Source of the DNA: JACPPO01 sp965262505
GTDB taxonomy: Bacteria > Acidobacteriota > Vicinamibacteria > Vicinamibacterales > UBA2999
Direction: 5' to 3'
Length of the DNA: 64,000 bases
Assembly: GCA_965262505.1 (NCBI GenBank)
Contig: CBDHFM010000014.1
Span: 1-64,000 of the forward strand
Every line of letters starts with the position of its first letter. Positions within the stretch are counted from its first letter, which is position 1. Below are positions 16,567 through 26,522 of this stretch, one piece after another. Under the pieces are notes generated by a model. That model searched no databases. It had not been told where the DNA came from and saw only the letters and a list, made by a program, of their open reading frames with translations. Made by a program: the position numbers and the translations under genes.

Positions 16567-16980
16567 ATGAATGAAACAACTCGGTTCCAGCGGTGGCAAA
16601 AGATCGCGATCGACCAGCTCACGTACGCGCTCAATCTGTTTCTGGTGCTGACGATTGCGACGCTGGGTTATTGGTTTTCCCTCCTGCGTGACGAAGGGTT
16701 CATGCCCAGTGCTACCGCCAAGTGCTTCATGCTGCTCTCATTCCTGGCTTTGGCGGGGTCGGTGATCTGTGGACTTGTCTGCATCGTCTGCCGAACGTGG
16801 GACTTCAAAGGCACAGCTCAGAGGGCTCGAGACAAGGACGCCGCGCCACCCCGTGACGAACTGCGCGGACTTGGCCACGTGACATGGGGGTTGTTCTATG
16901 CGCACTTGTTTGGATTTGCTCTCGGTGTCGGCCTGCTGGTGGTGACTCTCTTCTTAACCTACGGTGGCCGCATTACGTAG
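16567..16980 (+). CDS. Membrane protein, unknown, three predicted membrane segments
   Basis: A 137-residue protein with three hydrophobic segments: YALNLFLVLTIATLGYWFSL near 20-40, CFMLLSFLALAGSVICGLVC near 53-75, and FALGVGLLVVTLFLTYGG near the C-terminus, with a charged loop between the second and third. No family recognised. It stands alone beside the IS. Confidence 0.55.
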   Translation: MNETTRFQRWQKIAIDQLTYALNLFLVLTIATLGYWFSLLRDEGFMPSATAKCFMLLSFLALAGSVICGLVCIVCRTWDFKGTAQRARDKDAAPPRDELRGLGHVTWGLFYAHLFGFALGVGLLVVTLFLTYGGRIT

Positions 16981-17516
16981 GAGAGAGCGAAACTGAGCGC
17001 GACGGTCGGCCACTGGTGCTGTTGCCGGCGCCGGGTTGGTTGACCAGGTGGAAGTCGGGGGAGCGCCCGCGGCCGCGGCGTGTGGGGTTCCGGCCCAGCG
17101 CCATAGCGCTGGGTGCCGCTGGGGGGCCTTCGGCCGGATTCGGCCCTGATGGGCCGTTCTGGAGGTGGTTCTCTAACAACGCAAGCGCCGCGTCGATGCG
17201 TTCGGACAACATGAGGTCTTGGATTGGGCCAGTCAGGCTACGCCGATTGGTCGTACCTCAGCAAGCGAAATCCGCCACGGCAGCTATCCCGAAAAACACC
17301 TACGTCCTCGTCGGAGAGTGGCGCTGGAAGCAGCGCTGCAAAACTGTTTCGTCGCGAGATACCACGGTAACCCGCCGCAATCACATTCTTCGAGTCGACG
17401 ACGATCGGTTGCAGCCATCTGAACCGGCGCAGGCTACCGCTCCACCGCACTCTATCCGCAGGAGCGCTGCGACCGATATTAGTGCAGTAGGACCTGTCGT
17501 CACGTATCGCAATCAT
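16973..17516 (-). other. Degenerate stretch: short MLSER ORF and PIN-like relic
   Basis: A minus-strand ORF (16973-17212) begins MLSERIDAALALLENHL and turns into a low-complexity tail. Its first 15 codons and leader are a near-copy of the gene at 32682-32933. Just upstream, 17238-17516 on the same strand reads QPIVVDSKNVIAAGYRG and looks like a frameshifted PIN-domain N-terminus. Neither seems functional. I see no other gene between 16981 and 17530. Confidence 0.35.
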
Positions 17517-17530
17517 CCGGAGGTGGCCGC

Positions 17531-18730
17531 ATGGCCAGCATGATCACTCTCGAAAAACTGCTCGGTGCCTGCGCGGACGACTCGTTCGACGACGGGATCC
17601 GCATCGACACGGAACTTGTACCACTGGCAGGGCCCGGCGGCCCGGTCAAGCCGGCGGTCTACGCAGGCGGGACCTACCAGCAGGATCGCCGGTGGGCCGC
17701 GGCCGATGATGCCGAGCCCACGCTGGTCATCGTGATCGACAACGTCCCGTCGCAGGCCAACCGCCTGGAAGAGGCCCTACGCCGGAATCGGGCGTCGGCA
17801 CGAGTGCCCGAACTGGTGCTCGACCTTTCCGACTTGCGCGACCTGCCGGCCCATCTGCCCAGACGCCTTTCGAGCCTGGAGTTTCCGCATCGCAACGCCG
17901 ATGCGTATCTTCGAGACGCGAAGCTGGGTGGCCAGGACTTCATCAAGACCGACCTCGGGAGGGCGATCTTCGGCGCGACTGCGCAGGCGTGCGGGCCACT
18001 GATGGCGTGGTTTCCGCAGGCGCTGCTGTACGGATTCTGGCAGTCGCATCTGGGCAAGAAGCGGCACAACACCAAACACGCCCGCGCCTGGGTCTCGGAG
18101 ATCGTGGGTTGGCAGCCGGCGGCGACGGACACCAAGGTGTTGGGACTGAAGGGCGACTCGCTGAATCTCAACACCGATGCATCGATCACCTCGAACCCGG
18201 ACGACCGGGTGGCGTGGGAGATCGGCAAGGGCGAGAAGGTCGAGGGGGGCAAGAAAGAGAAGCTCTCCGAAATTGGCCACGGGCAGGTGCCGTTCATGGG
18301 ACCTGATGCCCCGGCCGCGGCGGTGTCGTTTGCGCGGGTCACGCAGCGAGCCACCGTGTCGTTTGCTCAACTCCGGCGAATCAGCCTGGGGCCGGATCAG
18401 GCCGGCGCAGCGGATGCTGCGGTGCGCGCCCTCCTCGTAGCGCTCGGGCTGCACGCCCACCTGCTTGCCTTTGGTCGGGGGTTCGCGTTGCGCTCGGGTG
18501 CGGAGCTGCGGCCCAGGGAGTCAACCGCAACGTGGCTCGGACGCACTGGCGATGAGGCCTGCGCTATTGGTGACGCCGAGGGAACCGCGCAGCTCCTGAC
18601 CGGCGCTCTTGCGCACGCCGGGTCGGTCGGCGTGCCGCTCGACGGCTGGGACCAGCCGCCGACGATGCTCACACCCAAGGACAACCTCCGCACGGCGATC
18701 CGCGCGACGTGGCCGGCGCTTTCCGACTGA
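17531..18730 (+). CDS. csb1: Type I-G (I-U) Cascade protein Csb1 (Cas7-type backbone)
   Basis: A 399-residue GSU0053-family protein. Recognisable stretches are LVIVIDNVPSQANRLEEALR near 65, LDLSDLRDLPAHLPRRLSSL with FPHRNADAYLRDA near 100-130, and MAWFPQALLYGFWQSHLGKK near 160. This is the Cas7-like subunit that coats the crRNA in type I-G (formerly I-U) systems. GGAGG sits about 8 bases before the ATG. It begins the cas operon and shares its last base with the first base of csb2 (TGATG). No lesions are seen in this gene. Confidence 0.85.
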   Translation: MASMITLEKLLGACADDSFDDGIRIDTELVPLAGPGGPVKPAVYAGGTYQQDRRWAAADDAEPTLVIVIDNVPSQANRLEEALRRNRASARVPELVLDLSDLRDLPAHLPRRLSSLEFPHRNADAYLRDAKLGGQDFIKTDLGRAIFGATAQACGPLMAWFPQALLYGFWQSHLGKKRHNTKHARAWVSEIVGWQPAATDTKVLGLKGDSLNLNTDASITSNPDDRVAWEIGKGEKVEGGKKEKLSEIGHGQVPFMGPDAPAAAVSFARVTQRATVSFAQLRRISLGPDQAGAADAAVRALLVALGLHAHLLAFGRGFALRSGAELRPRESTATWLGRTGDEACAIGDAEGTAQLLTGALAHAGSVGVPLDGWDQPPTMLTPKDNLRTAIRATWPALSD

Positions 18731-18893
18731 TGCTTGCCGTCTCGGTGGAGTTCCTGCATGGGACGTTTCGCGGCGACCCCGATGGCACTGCAAACACCGG
18801 CCGCCTGACCTGGGGAGAGTGGCCCCCGGCGCCCTTCCGCCTGTTCGCCGCACTGGTTGCGGCGGACGGTACGAGGGAGCGATGCACGGTGAC

Positions 18894-19921
18894 TAGAGCG
18901 CTTTTCATGACCGTGTGGCGGCTGAGTACCCGCAGTGCCGAAAATAGTTGCGGCATTCGTCAGGGCTGAAATGCTCGAGACAGGTACCGAGGAACGGCCA
19001 GAGCGTCTCGCTGCTGCGACAGCGTGCGGTGCGAACGAGGGCCTTGAGCTTCGCGAAGCAGAGCTCGATGGGATTGAGGTCCGGGCTATAGGGTGGCAAG
19101 TACCAGAGGGTGGCCCCGGCGGCCTGGATAGCCCGCCGGATGCCGGCGACCTTGTGGGCCCCGAGATTGTCGGCAATGACGATGTCGCCGGGCTGCAGGG
19201 TCGGCACCAGGATCTGGTCGATGTAGGCGCGGAAGCTCTCGCCATCGATCGCGCCGTCGAAGACCCCCGGTGCGGTCAGCCCCGTGACCCGCAACGCGGC
19301 GAGAAACGTGCTGGTCTGCCAGCGCCCGCAGGGGGCGTGGTCGTGGACGCGCGCGCCGCGCGGTGCCCGGCCGTACCGCCGAAGCAGATTGTTCGTGATG
19401 CCGGTTTCGTCCAGAAACACGAGGTGGGCGACGTCCCAGGTCGGCGCCGCCGCGTGCCACGCGACCCGCGCGGCCGCGACGTCAGGCCGATCGTGTTCGG
19501 ACGGGCGGACCGTTTTTTTTAACGGTCAAGCCGAGGGCCCGCACGGCGCGCCAGACCGTCGGCACACTCGCGGGCGTGGCGAGGGCGTCCTTCAGCTCAG
19601 CCAGCGTGCGATCCGGGTGCGCCGCAATCAGATCGGCCAAGGTGTGCAGGTGCGGCTCGAGCATGCAGCGCCGTCCATGTCGCTGGACGCGAGGCGCCAC
19701 CTCGCCCGTTTCGCGCCGCCGCTGTTTCAAGAGCCGCACCCACGACCCGCTCACGCGGTACTTCGCCGCCACATCGGCCGCCTTCATCCCGGCATCGCTG
19801 TCGAGGAGCGCCCGCTCTCGCAGATCCATCGAATAGGCACGCATCAGTCCTCCTGCATCCGTGCGCGCAGAAGTACCACGACCGCCCCAGGTAGTACAAG
19901 ACCTATTTGAAAAGCGCTCTA
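18894..19921 (-). mobile_element. IS630-family element inserted in csb2
   Basis: 1,028 bases including a TA at each end, the target duplication typical of IS630/Tc1. The terminal inverted repeats start TAGAGCGCTTTTCA on the left and TAGAGCGCTTTTCAA on the right (reverse complement). The transposase is on the minus strand. A second, shorter copy with near-identical ends sits at 35489-36425. Confidence 0.9.
18905..19844 (-). CDS. IS630-family transposase, two frames joined at an A8 run
   Basis: OrfA (start 19844) carries an HTH: YSMDLRERALLDSDAGMKAA then DVAAKYRVSGSWVRLLKQRR. At 19513-19520 the coding strand holds eight A residues (GTTAAAAAAAACGG), after which the DDE part continues in another frame: WHAAAPTWD, LVFLDETGITNNLLRRYGRA (first Asp), DIVIADNLGAHK (second Asp), YLPPYSPDLNPIELCFAKLK (Glu). 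Such A-runs drive programmed frameshifting in IS630 elements. All catalytic acids are present, so it may be active. Confidence 0.8.
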
Positions 19922-21179
19922 ATGGCACCGAGCTGGAGTGGTTCGAGCGGCTGCCGCCGCCGGTCATTCACGCGCACGCGCAGCCGTGGCATCAGCGCTT
20001 AACCCCGCGGTTTGTCGTCAGACACGCGGGGACCGCCAGCAAGTCCACGCATCAGGAGTACGTCGGTCGCGCCGGCGTGCTGCACCGGCCGGGCGTGCGT
20101 GTCACGCCGCGCTATCCCCACGTGGTCTATGCCTGGAACGAATCCCCGCCTGAGGTGACGCTCGACGCCCTTCGGCACCGCGCCGCTCGTATCGGGTACC
20201 TCGGGGCAGCCGACTCACCGGTGCGTGTTCACGTGATGACGCGGATGCCGAAAGTCGCTGCACCAGAGGAGGCGTTCGTCCACGCCTCGGATGGAAACAG
20301 GATGATCAATGTTCCCGCGCCGGGCGATGTGCGCATGCTCGACAGGATGTACGACGCCTGGTACGAGCATGGAGCCGATATCGGTCGTGCCCAGTTTCCG
20401 GCGCTCCGCCACGAGGCGCCGTACCGTTCCCCGGGGACCGCTGCTCAACCTGACCGTGGCGGGGTCGTGGCATGGCTGCGTCTCGGCACGGCGGTTTCCG
20501 GGCGCCGGGTCGCGGCGGTCACGGCGCTGTTCAAGGACGCGGTCCTCAGCAAGCACCAGAAGATTCACGGTGATCCGCCGGCGGTCTTGCACGGCCACGG
20601 GTTTGGTGTGAGCGGATACGAGATCGCCCGCTTCCTCGCTCTCCCCGATGTCGGGTTCCACCGGTCGCGTGGGCGGATTCATGGCCTGGCGCTCTGGATG
20701 CCGCCCGGATCGGACGCGGTCGAGCGCCTGCGGGCTCGCGACGCCACGTTCGCTGTGAGGCGGCTGACAGGTCGCGGCATCGACGTATCGGTCGCGCCCC
20801 GGGAGGACGAGCCGCGTCCCGTAGCTGCGCACCCGGACCGCTGGCGCCGCCGGTCATACCGATGGGGGACGGCGTTCCCAGCGATTCACGAGCGGCGGGG
20901 GCCTCTCGATCTGGCGGAAATCGCGCGGTGGTGCCGCCACGCAGGGCTGCCGGCGCCGGTCGCGTTCCGCGCGACGCGCGGTCCGCTGGTCCGGGGGGCC
21001 GTCGATCTGGTGCCGGTGGAAGTGAACCGGCCAGGCAGACCTGGGCTTCCTTATTCCCATGTCGAGCTCCGGTTCGCCGAACCGGTTCAGGGGCCGGTGG
21101 TGATCGGCGCCGGGCGGCAGCGCGGATTCGGCCTCTGCGTACCGGTCGAGGTGCTGGCCGAGAGCGATCCGGCACGGTG

Positions 21180-24002
21180 ATGGAAGCCAGGACGCCGGAT
21201 CGGCCAGTCCTGCCCCCAATGCCAGGGTTCGCTGGGTTCTATCGAGCGATCAACGGGCGCGATCCGTTCCCCTGGCAAGCGCGTCTGGCTGCGCAGATCG
21301 TTGATACCGAGGAATGGCCCGTCGAAGTCGGCGTGCCGACCGGCCTGGGCAAGACAGCTTGTCTGGAAATTGCCGTCTGGTGGCTTGCGTCGCAGGCAGA
21401 CCGTGCGCCCGCCCGCCGAACCGCGCCGACTCGTATCTGGTGGGTCGTCAACCGGCGCCTGCTGGTCGATTCGACCAGCGCACACGCCGATGCGATCAGC
21501 GACGCGCTGCGCGATCCCACGACGCAGGGACTCGTTGGCCGGTCGGCCGAGGTCGTGGCAGCGGTCGCTGACCGCTTGCGCGCGTTGTCTGCCGATCCGG
21601 CCGCTGACCCTCTGGAAGTGATCCGGCTTCGCGGCGGCATCGCATCGCGCCGGCCGACGGATCCGTCCAGGCCGGCGGTGATGCTGTCCACCCTTCCCAT
21701 GTACGGGTCTCGGCTGCTCTTTCGCGGCTATGGAACGACGAGGTCGATGCGTCCGATCGATGCCGCCGTGGCCGGAACAGACAGCCTCGTCATCCTGGAC
21801 GAGGCGCACTTGGCGCCCCACCTGCGGGCGTTGCTTCCCGCGCTCGCGGCGTGCACACCCGGGGCACAAGCCATGCTCGGCGAGGCGCGCTCGAGGCCGA
21901 GCGTCGTGGCGCTGACGGCAACCGGCGATGCCGGCGGAGCATCGCGATTCGATCTCGACGCTGACGACGAGGCGCACGAGGTCGTGCGGCAGCGGCTGGA
22001 CGCGGTGAAGCCGACACAGGTGCGCATCCTCGAGACCGGTGACGTCGGGCAACGGTTGGCCGAGGCCGCGCTCCACCTGATCCGAGAGGCGCCCGCTCCG
22101 GCGGCATGCGTGGTGTTCGCCAACACGCCCAAGAGTGCGCGGGAGGCATTCGACCGTCTGCGTATGCTGGCCACGGACGGATCGGCTGAGATCCTGCTAC
22201 TGACCGGCCGTTCCCGGGAACGGGAGGCGGAGCGGACCCGGGCGCGGATTCTCGATCCGGTGCACGGCATGGCATCCACGCGCGAGGCCGCGACCAGCCG
22301 CCAACATCATCTGATCGTGGTCGCCACGCAGACGCTGGAGGTGGGCGCAGACATCGATGCGGAGTACCTCGTCACGGAGGCGTGCGGTGTGCGGGCGCTC
22401 ACGCAGCGACTTGGCAGGCTGAACCGGCTGGGGCGTCATGCGCATGCCCGCGCGGTCTATGTCCATCTGCCGCCGCCCGCGCCGCCGAAGAGACGCAAGC
22501 AGACCGCCGCGAACTCCAACGGGTGGCCGGTCTACGGCGTGGAACCCGCGAGTGTGCTGCAGCGGCTGGCGGATGCCCAGCGTCACACCGCCACGGGCGC
22601 CGTGAACTTGTCGCCCCGCCGGGTCGCCGGGATCTTGGGAGCGCCCGGCGACGATCCCGGCCGGGCGCCGCAGGTATTGCAGGGGCTCCTGTGGGAATGG
22701 ATGAAGACGACGACTCCTCCGGCAGGCGAAGCGCCCGTCGAACCGTACTTCTCCGGTATCGCCGGGCCGGAATATTCGGTGTCGCTGATCTGGCGCGCCC
22801 ATGTCCCCGAAGACGGCGAGTTGCTGTGGCCTCGAGCCAGGGATCGCGAGGCCGTCGAGATCCCGATTCACGAGGCGCGCGCCGCGCTCGACGACGACGA
22901 TCTGCGCCGGCTGGGCTCCGACGGCGTGACGATAGAGAAAGTCTCCAGCGACGACCTTCGGCCCGGTGATTCGGTCGTGCTGCCCTCCGATCGGGGGCTG
23001 CTGGATGAGTTCGGATGGAATCCATCCTCCACGTCTCCCGTCGTGGATATGTCAGTCGCCGAGCATGGCGTGCCTCTGCACGCCGCGGCGCTTCGGCGGC
23101 TCGGTGTCGTCTCCATCGGTGATCTCATCGACAGGGCGCTGGGCACCACCGCCGACGAGGAGGACATCGACGAGGCTGAACGGGCCAAGGCAGTAGAGCA
23201 GATACTGACCGTCGTTGCCGCTGCGACACCGCCCGCCTGGGATCAGGCAGAGTGGAACGATCTCGTGGCCTCCTTGACCCGGCAGATCGTCACAGCCCGC
23301 GACGAGGTGCCCAGGTTCCCCAGGCGTGCGGCCAGCAGCGGACCGCGCAGCGACGAGCTCGATGAGATGTCGCTGGCCGAGACGGCCGTCAAGCTGGATC
23401 TGCACGGCACGGCAGTGGCCGTGCGGGCGCGGTCGATCGCGGAGTGTCTCGGGATTCCGGCCGATCTGGCTGAGGTCGTGGAACGCGCCGGCCGGTTGCA
23501 CGACATCGGCAAGGCTGACCGGCGCTTCCAGCGCTGGCTCGATCCAGACGAGAAGCACGGCGGCGTCCGGGTCGCCAAGTCGGACATGCCGCGCCACCTG
23601 TGGGACACGACACGCGCCGCCGCCGGATGGCCCAGAGGTGGTCGCCATGAGGAGCTGTCGGCACGTCTGGTTCGCCAGTGGCTAGAACGTCATCCCGCGT
23701 GGTGTGATCCGTCACCACCCGACCTACTTCTGCACCTGATCATCAGCCACCACGGCGGCGGCCGGCCGCTTCTGCCGCCCGTGACTGACGACACGACGGA
23801 CATGGTGTCCGGGATCGTCGAAGACACAGCTGTCGAGGTGCCGGCCAACCTCTCCATCGTGGACTGGGAGCAGCCTGCCCGTTTCAGGCACCTCAGCGAA
23901 CGATTTGGGCCGTGGGGACTGGCGTTGCTCGAAGCCATCGTCCGTCAGGCCGACCATGCGGTGTCGGCTGGTACCGCTGTGGGTCACCTGGAGGTGCGCT
24001 GA
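21180..24002 (+). CDS. cas3: Cas3 helicase-nuclease, type I-G
   Basis: A 940-residue Cas3 with the domain order helicase then HD, as in type I-G. Walker A is GVPTGLGKTACLE near 50, the DEAH box is LVILDEAHLAPH near 205, motif VI is TQRLGRLNRLGRH near 410, and the C-terminal HD nuclease has GRLHDIGKADRRFQRW near 770 and IISHHGGGRPLLPP near 855. I chose the ATG at 21180 because it overlaps the csb2 stop (TGATG); longer upstream reading covers csb2. It should unwind and degrade Cascade-bound target DNA. No lesions seen. Confidence 0.9.
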   Translation: MEARTPDRPVLPPMPGFAGFYRAINGRDPFPWQARLAAQIVDTEEWPVEVGVPTGLGKTACLEIAVWWLASQADRAPARRTAPTRIWWVVNRRLLVDSTSAHADAISDALRDPTTQGLVGRSAEVVAAVADRLRALSADPAADPLEVIRLRGGIASRRPTDPSRPAVMLSTLPMYGSRLLFRGYGTTRSMRPIDAAVAGTDSLVILDEAHLAPHLRALLPALAACTPGAQAMLGEARSRPSVVALTATGDAGGASRFDLDADDEAHEVVRQRLDAVKPTQVRILETGDVGQRLAEAALHLIREAPAPAACVVFANTPKSAREAFDRLRMLATDGSAEILLLTGRSREREAERTRARILDPVHGMASTREAATSRQHHLIVVATQTLEVGADIDAEYLVTEACGVRALTQRLGRLNRLGRHAHARAVYVHLPPPAPPKRRKQTAANSNGWPVYGVEPASVLQRLADAQRHTATGAVNLSPRRVAGILGAPGDDPGRAPQVLQGLLWEWMKTTTPPAGEAPVEPYFSGIAGPEYSVSLIWRAHVPEDGELLWPRARDREAVEIPIHEARAALDDDDLRRLGSDGVTIEKVSSDDLRPGDSVVLPSDRGLLDEFGWNPSSTSPVVDMSVAEHGVPLHAAALRRLGVVSIGDLIDRALGTTADEEDIDEAERAKAVEQILTVVAAATPPAWDQAEWNDLVASLTRQIVTARDEVPRFPRRAASSGPRSDELDEMSLAETAVKLDLHGTAVAVRARSIAECLGIPADLAEVVERAGRLHDIGKADRRFQRWLDPDEKHGGVRVAKSDMPRHLWDTTRAAAGWPRGGRHEELSARLVRQWLERHPAWCDPSPPDLLLHLIISHHGGGRPLLPPVTDDTTDMVSGIVEDTAVEVPANLSIVDWEQPARFRHLSERFGPWGLALLEAIVRQADHAVSAGTAVGHLEVR

Positions 24003-24901
24003 TGGCCCGCGTGACATGCCCCGGTGTGCCGGCATCTTGGATCAACGGCTGGCTGGCGGCGGTGGGAGCCACGGTGCTGGATTCCAGGATTCGGCTCCAT
24101 TGGACGGCGGACAGGACTCCCATGGCCGTCCTCTCGGCCGAGGACGTCGACCCGGTCGCAGCCATCGTCGCTTCATGGCCGGACAACGCGCTGGTGACCG
24201 ACTTGCCGATTGCCGAACACTGGCATGACGCCGGTCGGTTACGGCGAAAGGTCTCGGTCCAAGACTTCGCGGCACGAGCCCGTGCGGTGCGCAGTCACCG
24301 GCATTCGTGGACCCTGTCGTCGACCATGACGGATCTCTGCGTCGACGAAAACGGCGAGGTGGCTCACGCCCCGTTCGATCCGGCAGGTCCCGGCACCGTC
24401 AAGTGGCTACATCATCGGCTGGTGAAAGTTCATGCACAGGTGGCGCCCTCCATCGAGCGCATCGGTGACTCGCTCGCGGGACGGGCCGTTCGGGTCCAGG
24501 ACAACGGGTTGGGGTTCGACCAGACGAGGCTGGGCTCTCAAGCGGATGCCACCTTTCGCTGGATCGACCCGGTGGTCGAGGTGCTTGCGTTCTTTGGCCT
24601 TGCCATGTTGCCGGTACGGGGCCGCGGAATCGACAGGCAGCTGAGTCGTTCGGCCGATGCTTTCGAAACTCAGAGGGGGTGGCTGAGCAACTCTGGGAAC
24701 AGACGGGAGCGCCGTTTCATGTGGCCTGCCTGGCGTCAGCCTTTGGATGACGCCGGCATTGATGCCCTCCTGGACGTCTGGAAGCCTGACAATAAAGCCG
24801 TGTGGTCACAAACAGGAGTGCACGCCGCATGGCAGAGTGTCCAGTTCAAGTGGAGAAGCTCGGCGGACACGACCAGAGCGTTTGGAGCCGAACAACTGTG
24901 A
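24002..24901 (+). CDS. csb3: Type I-G large-subunit candidate Csb3/Cas8u
   Basis: A 299-residue protein. Motifs visible: VPASWINGWLAAVGATVLDS near 10-30, IAEHWHDAGRLRRKVSVQDF near 80, LGSQADATFRWIDPVVEVLA and FFGLAMLPVRGRG near 185-215, and RFMWPAWRQPLDDAGIDALL near 240. It is placed between cas3 and cas4, where type I-G loci carry Csb3/Cas8u. It starts inside the cas3 stop (TGATG). Likely PAM-recognising or large-subunit role. The family call rests on both position and motif layout. Confidence 0.7.
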   Translation: MARVTCPGVPASWINGWLAAVGATVLDSRIRLHWTADRTPMAVLSAEDVDPVAAIVASWPDNALVTDLPIAEHWHDAGRLRRKVSVQDFAARARAVRSHRHSWTLSSTMTDLCVDENGEVAHAPFDPAGPGTVKWLHHRLVKVHAQVAPSIERIGDSLAGRAVRVQDNGLGFDQTRLGSQADATFRWIDPVVEVLAFFGLAMLPVRGRGIDRQLSRSADAFETQRGWLSNSGNRRERRFMWPAWRQPLDDAGIDALLDVWKPDNKAVWSQTGVHAAWQSVQFKWRSSADTTRAFGAEQL

Positions 24902-25515
24902 CCGATGAGCCGATTGTCACCATTTCGGCGATAGAGCACTTCGTGTACTGTCCCCGACAATGCGCTCTCATCCACTGCGATGGCGTGTGGAGCGACAACG
25001 CACATACAGTGAGAGGTTCGCGAGCGCACCGGCGGGTCGATAGCGGGCGCCATCGGCGCGAACGGGGACGGCTAGTGCTCCGGTCTATTCCGCTGTGGTC
25101 GGAAACCCTGGGACTGTCGGGCCGCGCCGATGCGGTCGAGATCGAACCGGGTGTGGTCCGTCCTGTCGAATACAAGTCGGGCATCCAGCATGGGTCGGCG
25201 GCCGATCTGCAGCTCTGCGCTCAGGCGTTGTGCCTCGAAGAGATGCTCGACGTAGCGATACCGGATGGCGATGTGTGGTACGGCGGACCGAGGCGGCGGG
25301 TTCGAGTGGCCTTCACGCCGACGCTGCGCCATGAGGTTGGCGAGATCATCCATCAAATCCGGCAGCAGCTACTGACAGCCTCTCTGCCTGAAGCCCCCAA
25401 CGATCCTCGTTGCGAGGCGTGTCAGCTACAGCAGCACTGTTTGCCTGACGTGACGAGTGCGCCGCAGAAGGTGACCAGGTACATGGCCAACGTCGTATTC
25501 CAATGCGCTACCTGA
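24898..25515 (+). CDS. cas4: Cas4 nuclease
   Basis: A 205-residue PD-(D/E)XK nuclease with an iron-sulfur cluster: EHFVYCPRQCALIH near 15, GLSGRADAVEIEPGVVRPVE then YKSG near 75-95 for the D...ExK centre, and CEACQLQQHC near 185 for the remaining cysteines. The GTG at 24898 overlaps the csb3 stop (GTGA) and is the natural start. In many type I-G loci cas4 is fused to cas1; here it is separate, overlapping cas1 by 13 bases. It trims prespacers with PAM selection. Confidence 0.85.
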   Translation: MTDEPIVTISAIEHFVYCPRQCALIHCDGVWSDNAHTVRGSRAHRRVDSGRHRRERGRLVLRSIPLWSETLGLSGRADAVEIEPGVVRPVEYKSGIQHGSAADLQLCAQALCLEEMLDVAIPDGDVWYGGPRRRVRVAFTPTLRHEVGEIIHQIRQQLLTASLPEAPNDPRCEACQLQQHCLPDVTSAPQKVTRYMANVVFQCAT

Positions 25516-26519
25516 ACACCGTGTACGTTCGCAATCATCGCGCCCGCGTGAGGCATCGCCACGGGGCACTGCTGGTGTCTTCGCCAGACGGAAGTCAGCG
25601 GATTCCCCTGGAAGCCATTGACGCGGTCGTCATGTTAGGCGGTGCGCAGGTCACCACCCAAGCGTTGGAGGCGTGCGTGCGCCGCGGCGTGCGTGTAACG
25701 GCTCTCCAGATGAGTGGAGCGGTGCGGTTTGTTGTCAGCAACTCGATAGGCGGCAACGTACACTTGCGGGCATCCCTCTATCGGGCGATTTCCGACGAGG
25801 CGCACGCACTCGCGTTGTCCAAGGCGATCGTCGCGGCGAAACTGCAGAACAGCCGGAAGGTGGTCGATCGGTGGGCGCGGGATGAGCAGGATCCGGCCGA
25901 CGCCGATCGTCTGGCGGCGCGCGCCACACAGATTTGGGAACGGGTTTCTCGACTGGCCGACGCAGACACGGCCGACCATGTTCGAGGCATCGAAGGAGAT
26001 GCCGCGAGAATCTATTTCGGTGCAGTCGCTCAAGTCGTATCGAAGAGCGATATCGGGTTCTCGAAGAGAACTCGGCGGCCGCCCCGCGATCCGGTCAATG
26101 CCATGCTCGGGTTCTGCTACGGCTTGCTGGTGACAGAGGTCATCGGCGCGGTTGAGAGCGTCGGCCTGGACTACCAGATGGGATTCTTTCATCGCCCGCG
26201 TTCCGGCAGGCCGTCGCTGGCCCTTGACCTTACTGAAGAGCTACGGGCGCTGACAGACCGGTTCGTCGTGTCCTTGGTTCGCCGTCGGCAGGTAGGACCG
26301 GACAGTTTCGTGGAGATGCCAGGGGGTGGGGTCTACTTGAGCGACAAGGGAAGAACGAGCCTGATCAAGGCGTGGGAAGACCACAAGGAAACGGAGATCT
26401 ATCATGGCGTTTCCGGTCGACAGGTAGGCCGGTGGGCGCTGCCGGCGGTCCAGGCGACGTTGCTCGCACGCCATCTGCGCGGTGACCTACCGGCGTATCC
26501 ACCGTTCGTCATGCCTTGA
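25503..26519 (+). CDS. cas1: Cas1 integrase
   Basis: A 338-residue Cas1. It starts MRYLNTVYVRNHRARVRHRH. The catalytic Glu is in RGIEGDAARIYF near 165, the His in YQMGFFHRPRSGRPSLAL near 225, and the Asp in ALDLTEELRAL just after. It overlaps cas4 by 13 bases and lies 3 bases before cas2. With Cas2 it inserts new spacers at the leader end of the array downstream. No lesions. Confidence 0.9.
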   Translation: MRYLNTVYVRNHRARVRHRHGALLVSSPDGSQRIPLEAIDAVVMLGGAQVTTQALEACVRRGVRVTALQMSGAVRFVVSNSIGGNVHLRASLYRAISDEAHALALSKAIVAAKLQNSRKVVDRWARDEQDPADADRLAARATQIWERVSRLADADTADHVRGIEGDAARIYFGAVAQVVSKSDIGFSKRTRRPPRDPVNAMLGFCYGLLVTEVIGAVESVGLDYQMGFFHRPRSGRPSLALDLTEELRALTDRFVVSLVRRRQVGPDSFVEMPGGGVYLSDKGRTSLIKAWEDHKETEIYHGVSGRQVGRWALPAVQATLLARHLRGDLPAYPPFVMP

Positions 26520-26522
26520 AAT

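Larger units (their letters stand above)
18730..21180 (+). pseudogene. csb2: csb2 (Cas5-Cas6-type, GSU0054) split by an IS630-family insertion
   Basis: The 5' part (18730-18894) encodes MLAVSVEFLHGTFRGD, then LTWGEWPPAPFRLFAALVAA. The 3' part (from 19922) continues NGTELEWFERLPPPVIHAHA and runs to the stop at 21180, ending in FAEPVQGPVVIGAGRQRGFG, the Cas6-like glycine-rich end. Removing the IS together with one TA joins the halves in frame (codons ACT then AAT) into a 474-residue protein of normal length. Csb2 is thought to combine Cas5 and Cas6 functions, so crRNA processing should be lost. The C-terminal part might still be made from an internal start. Confidence 0.85.

Noticed and set aside
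18935..19910. Plus-strand ORFs across the IS630 element
   Set aside because: They are opposite to the DDE transposase reading and have no homology features.
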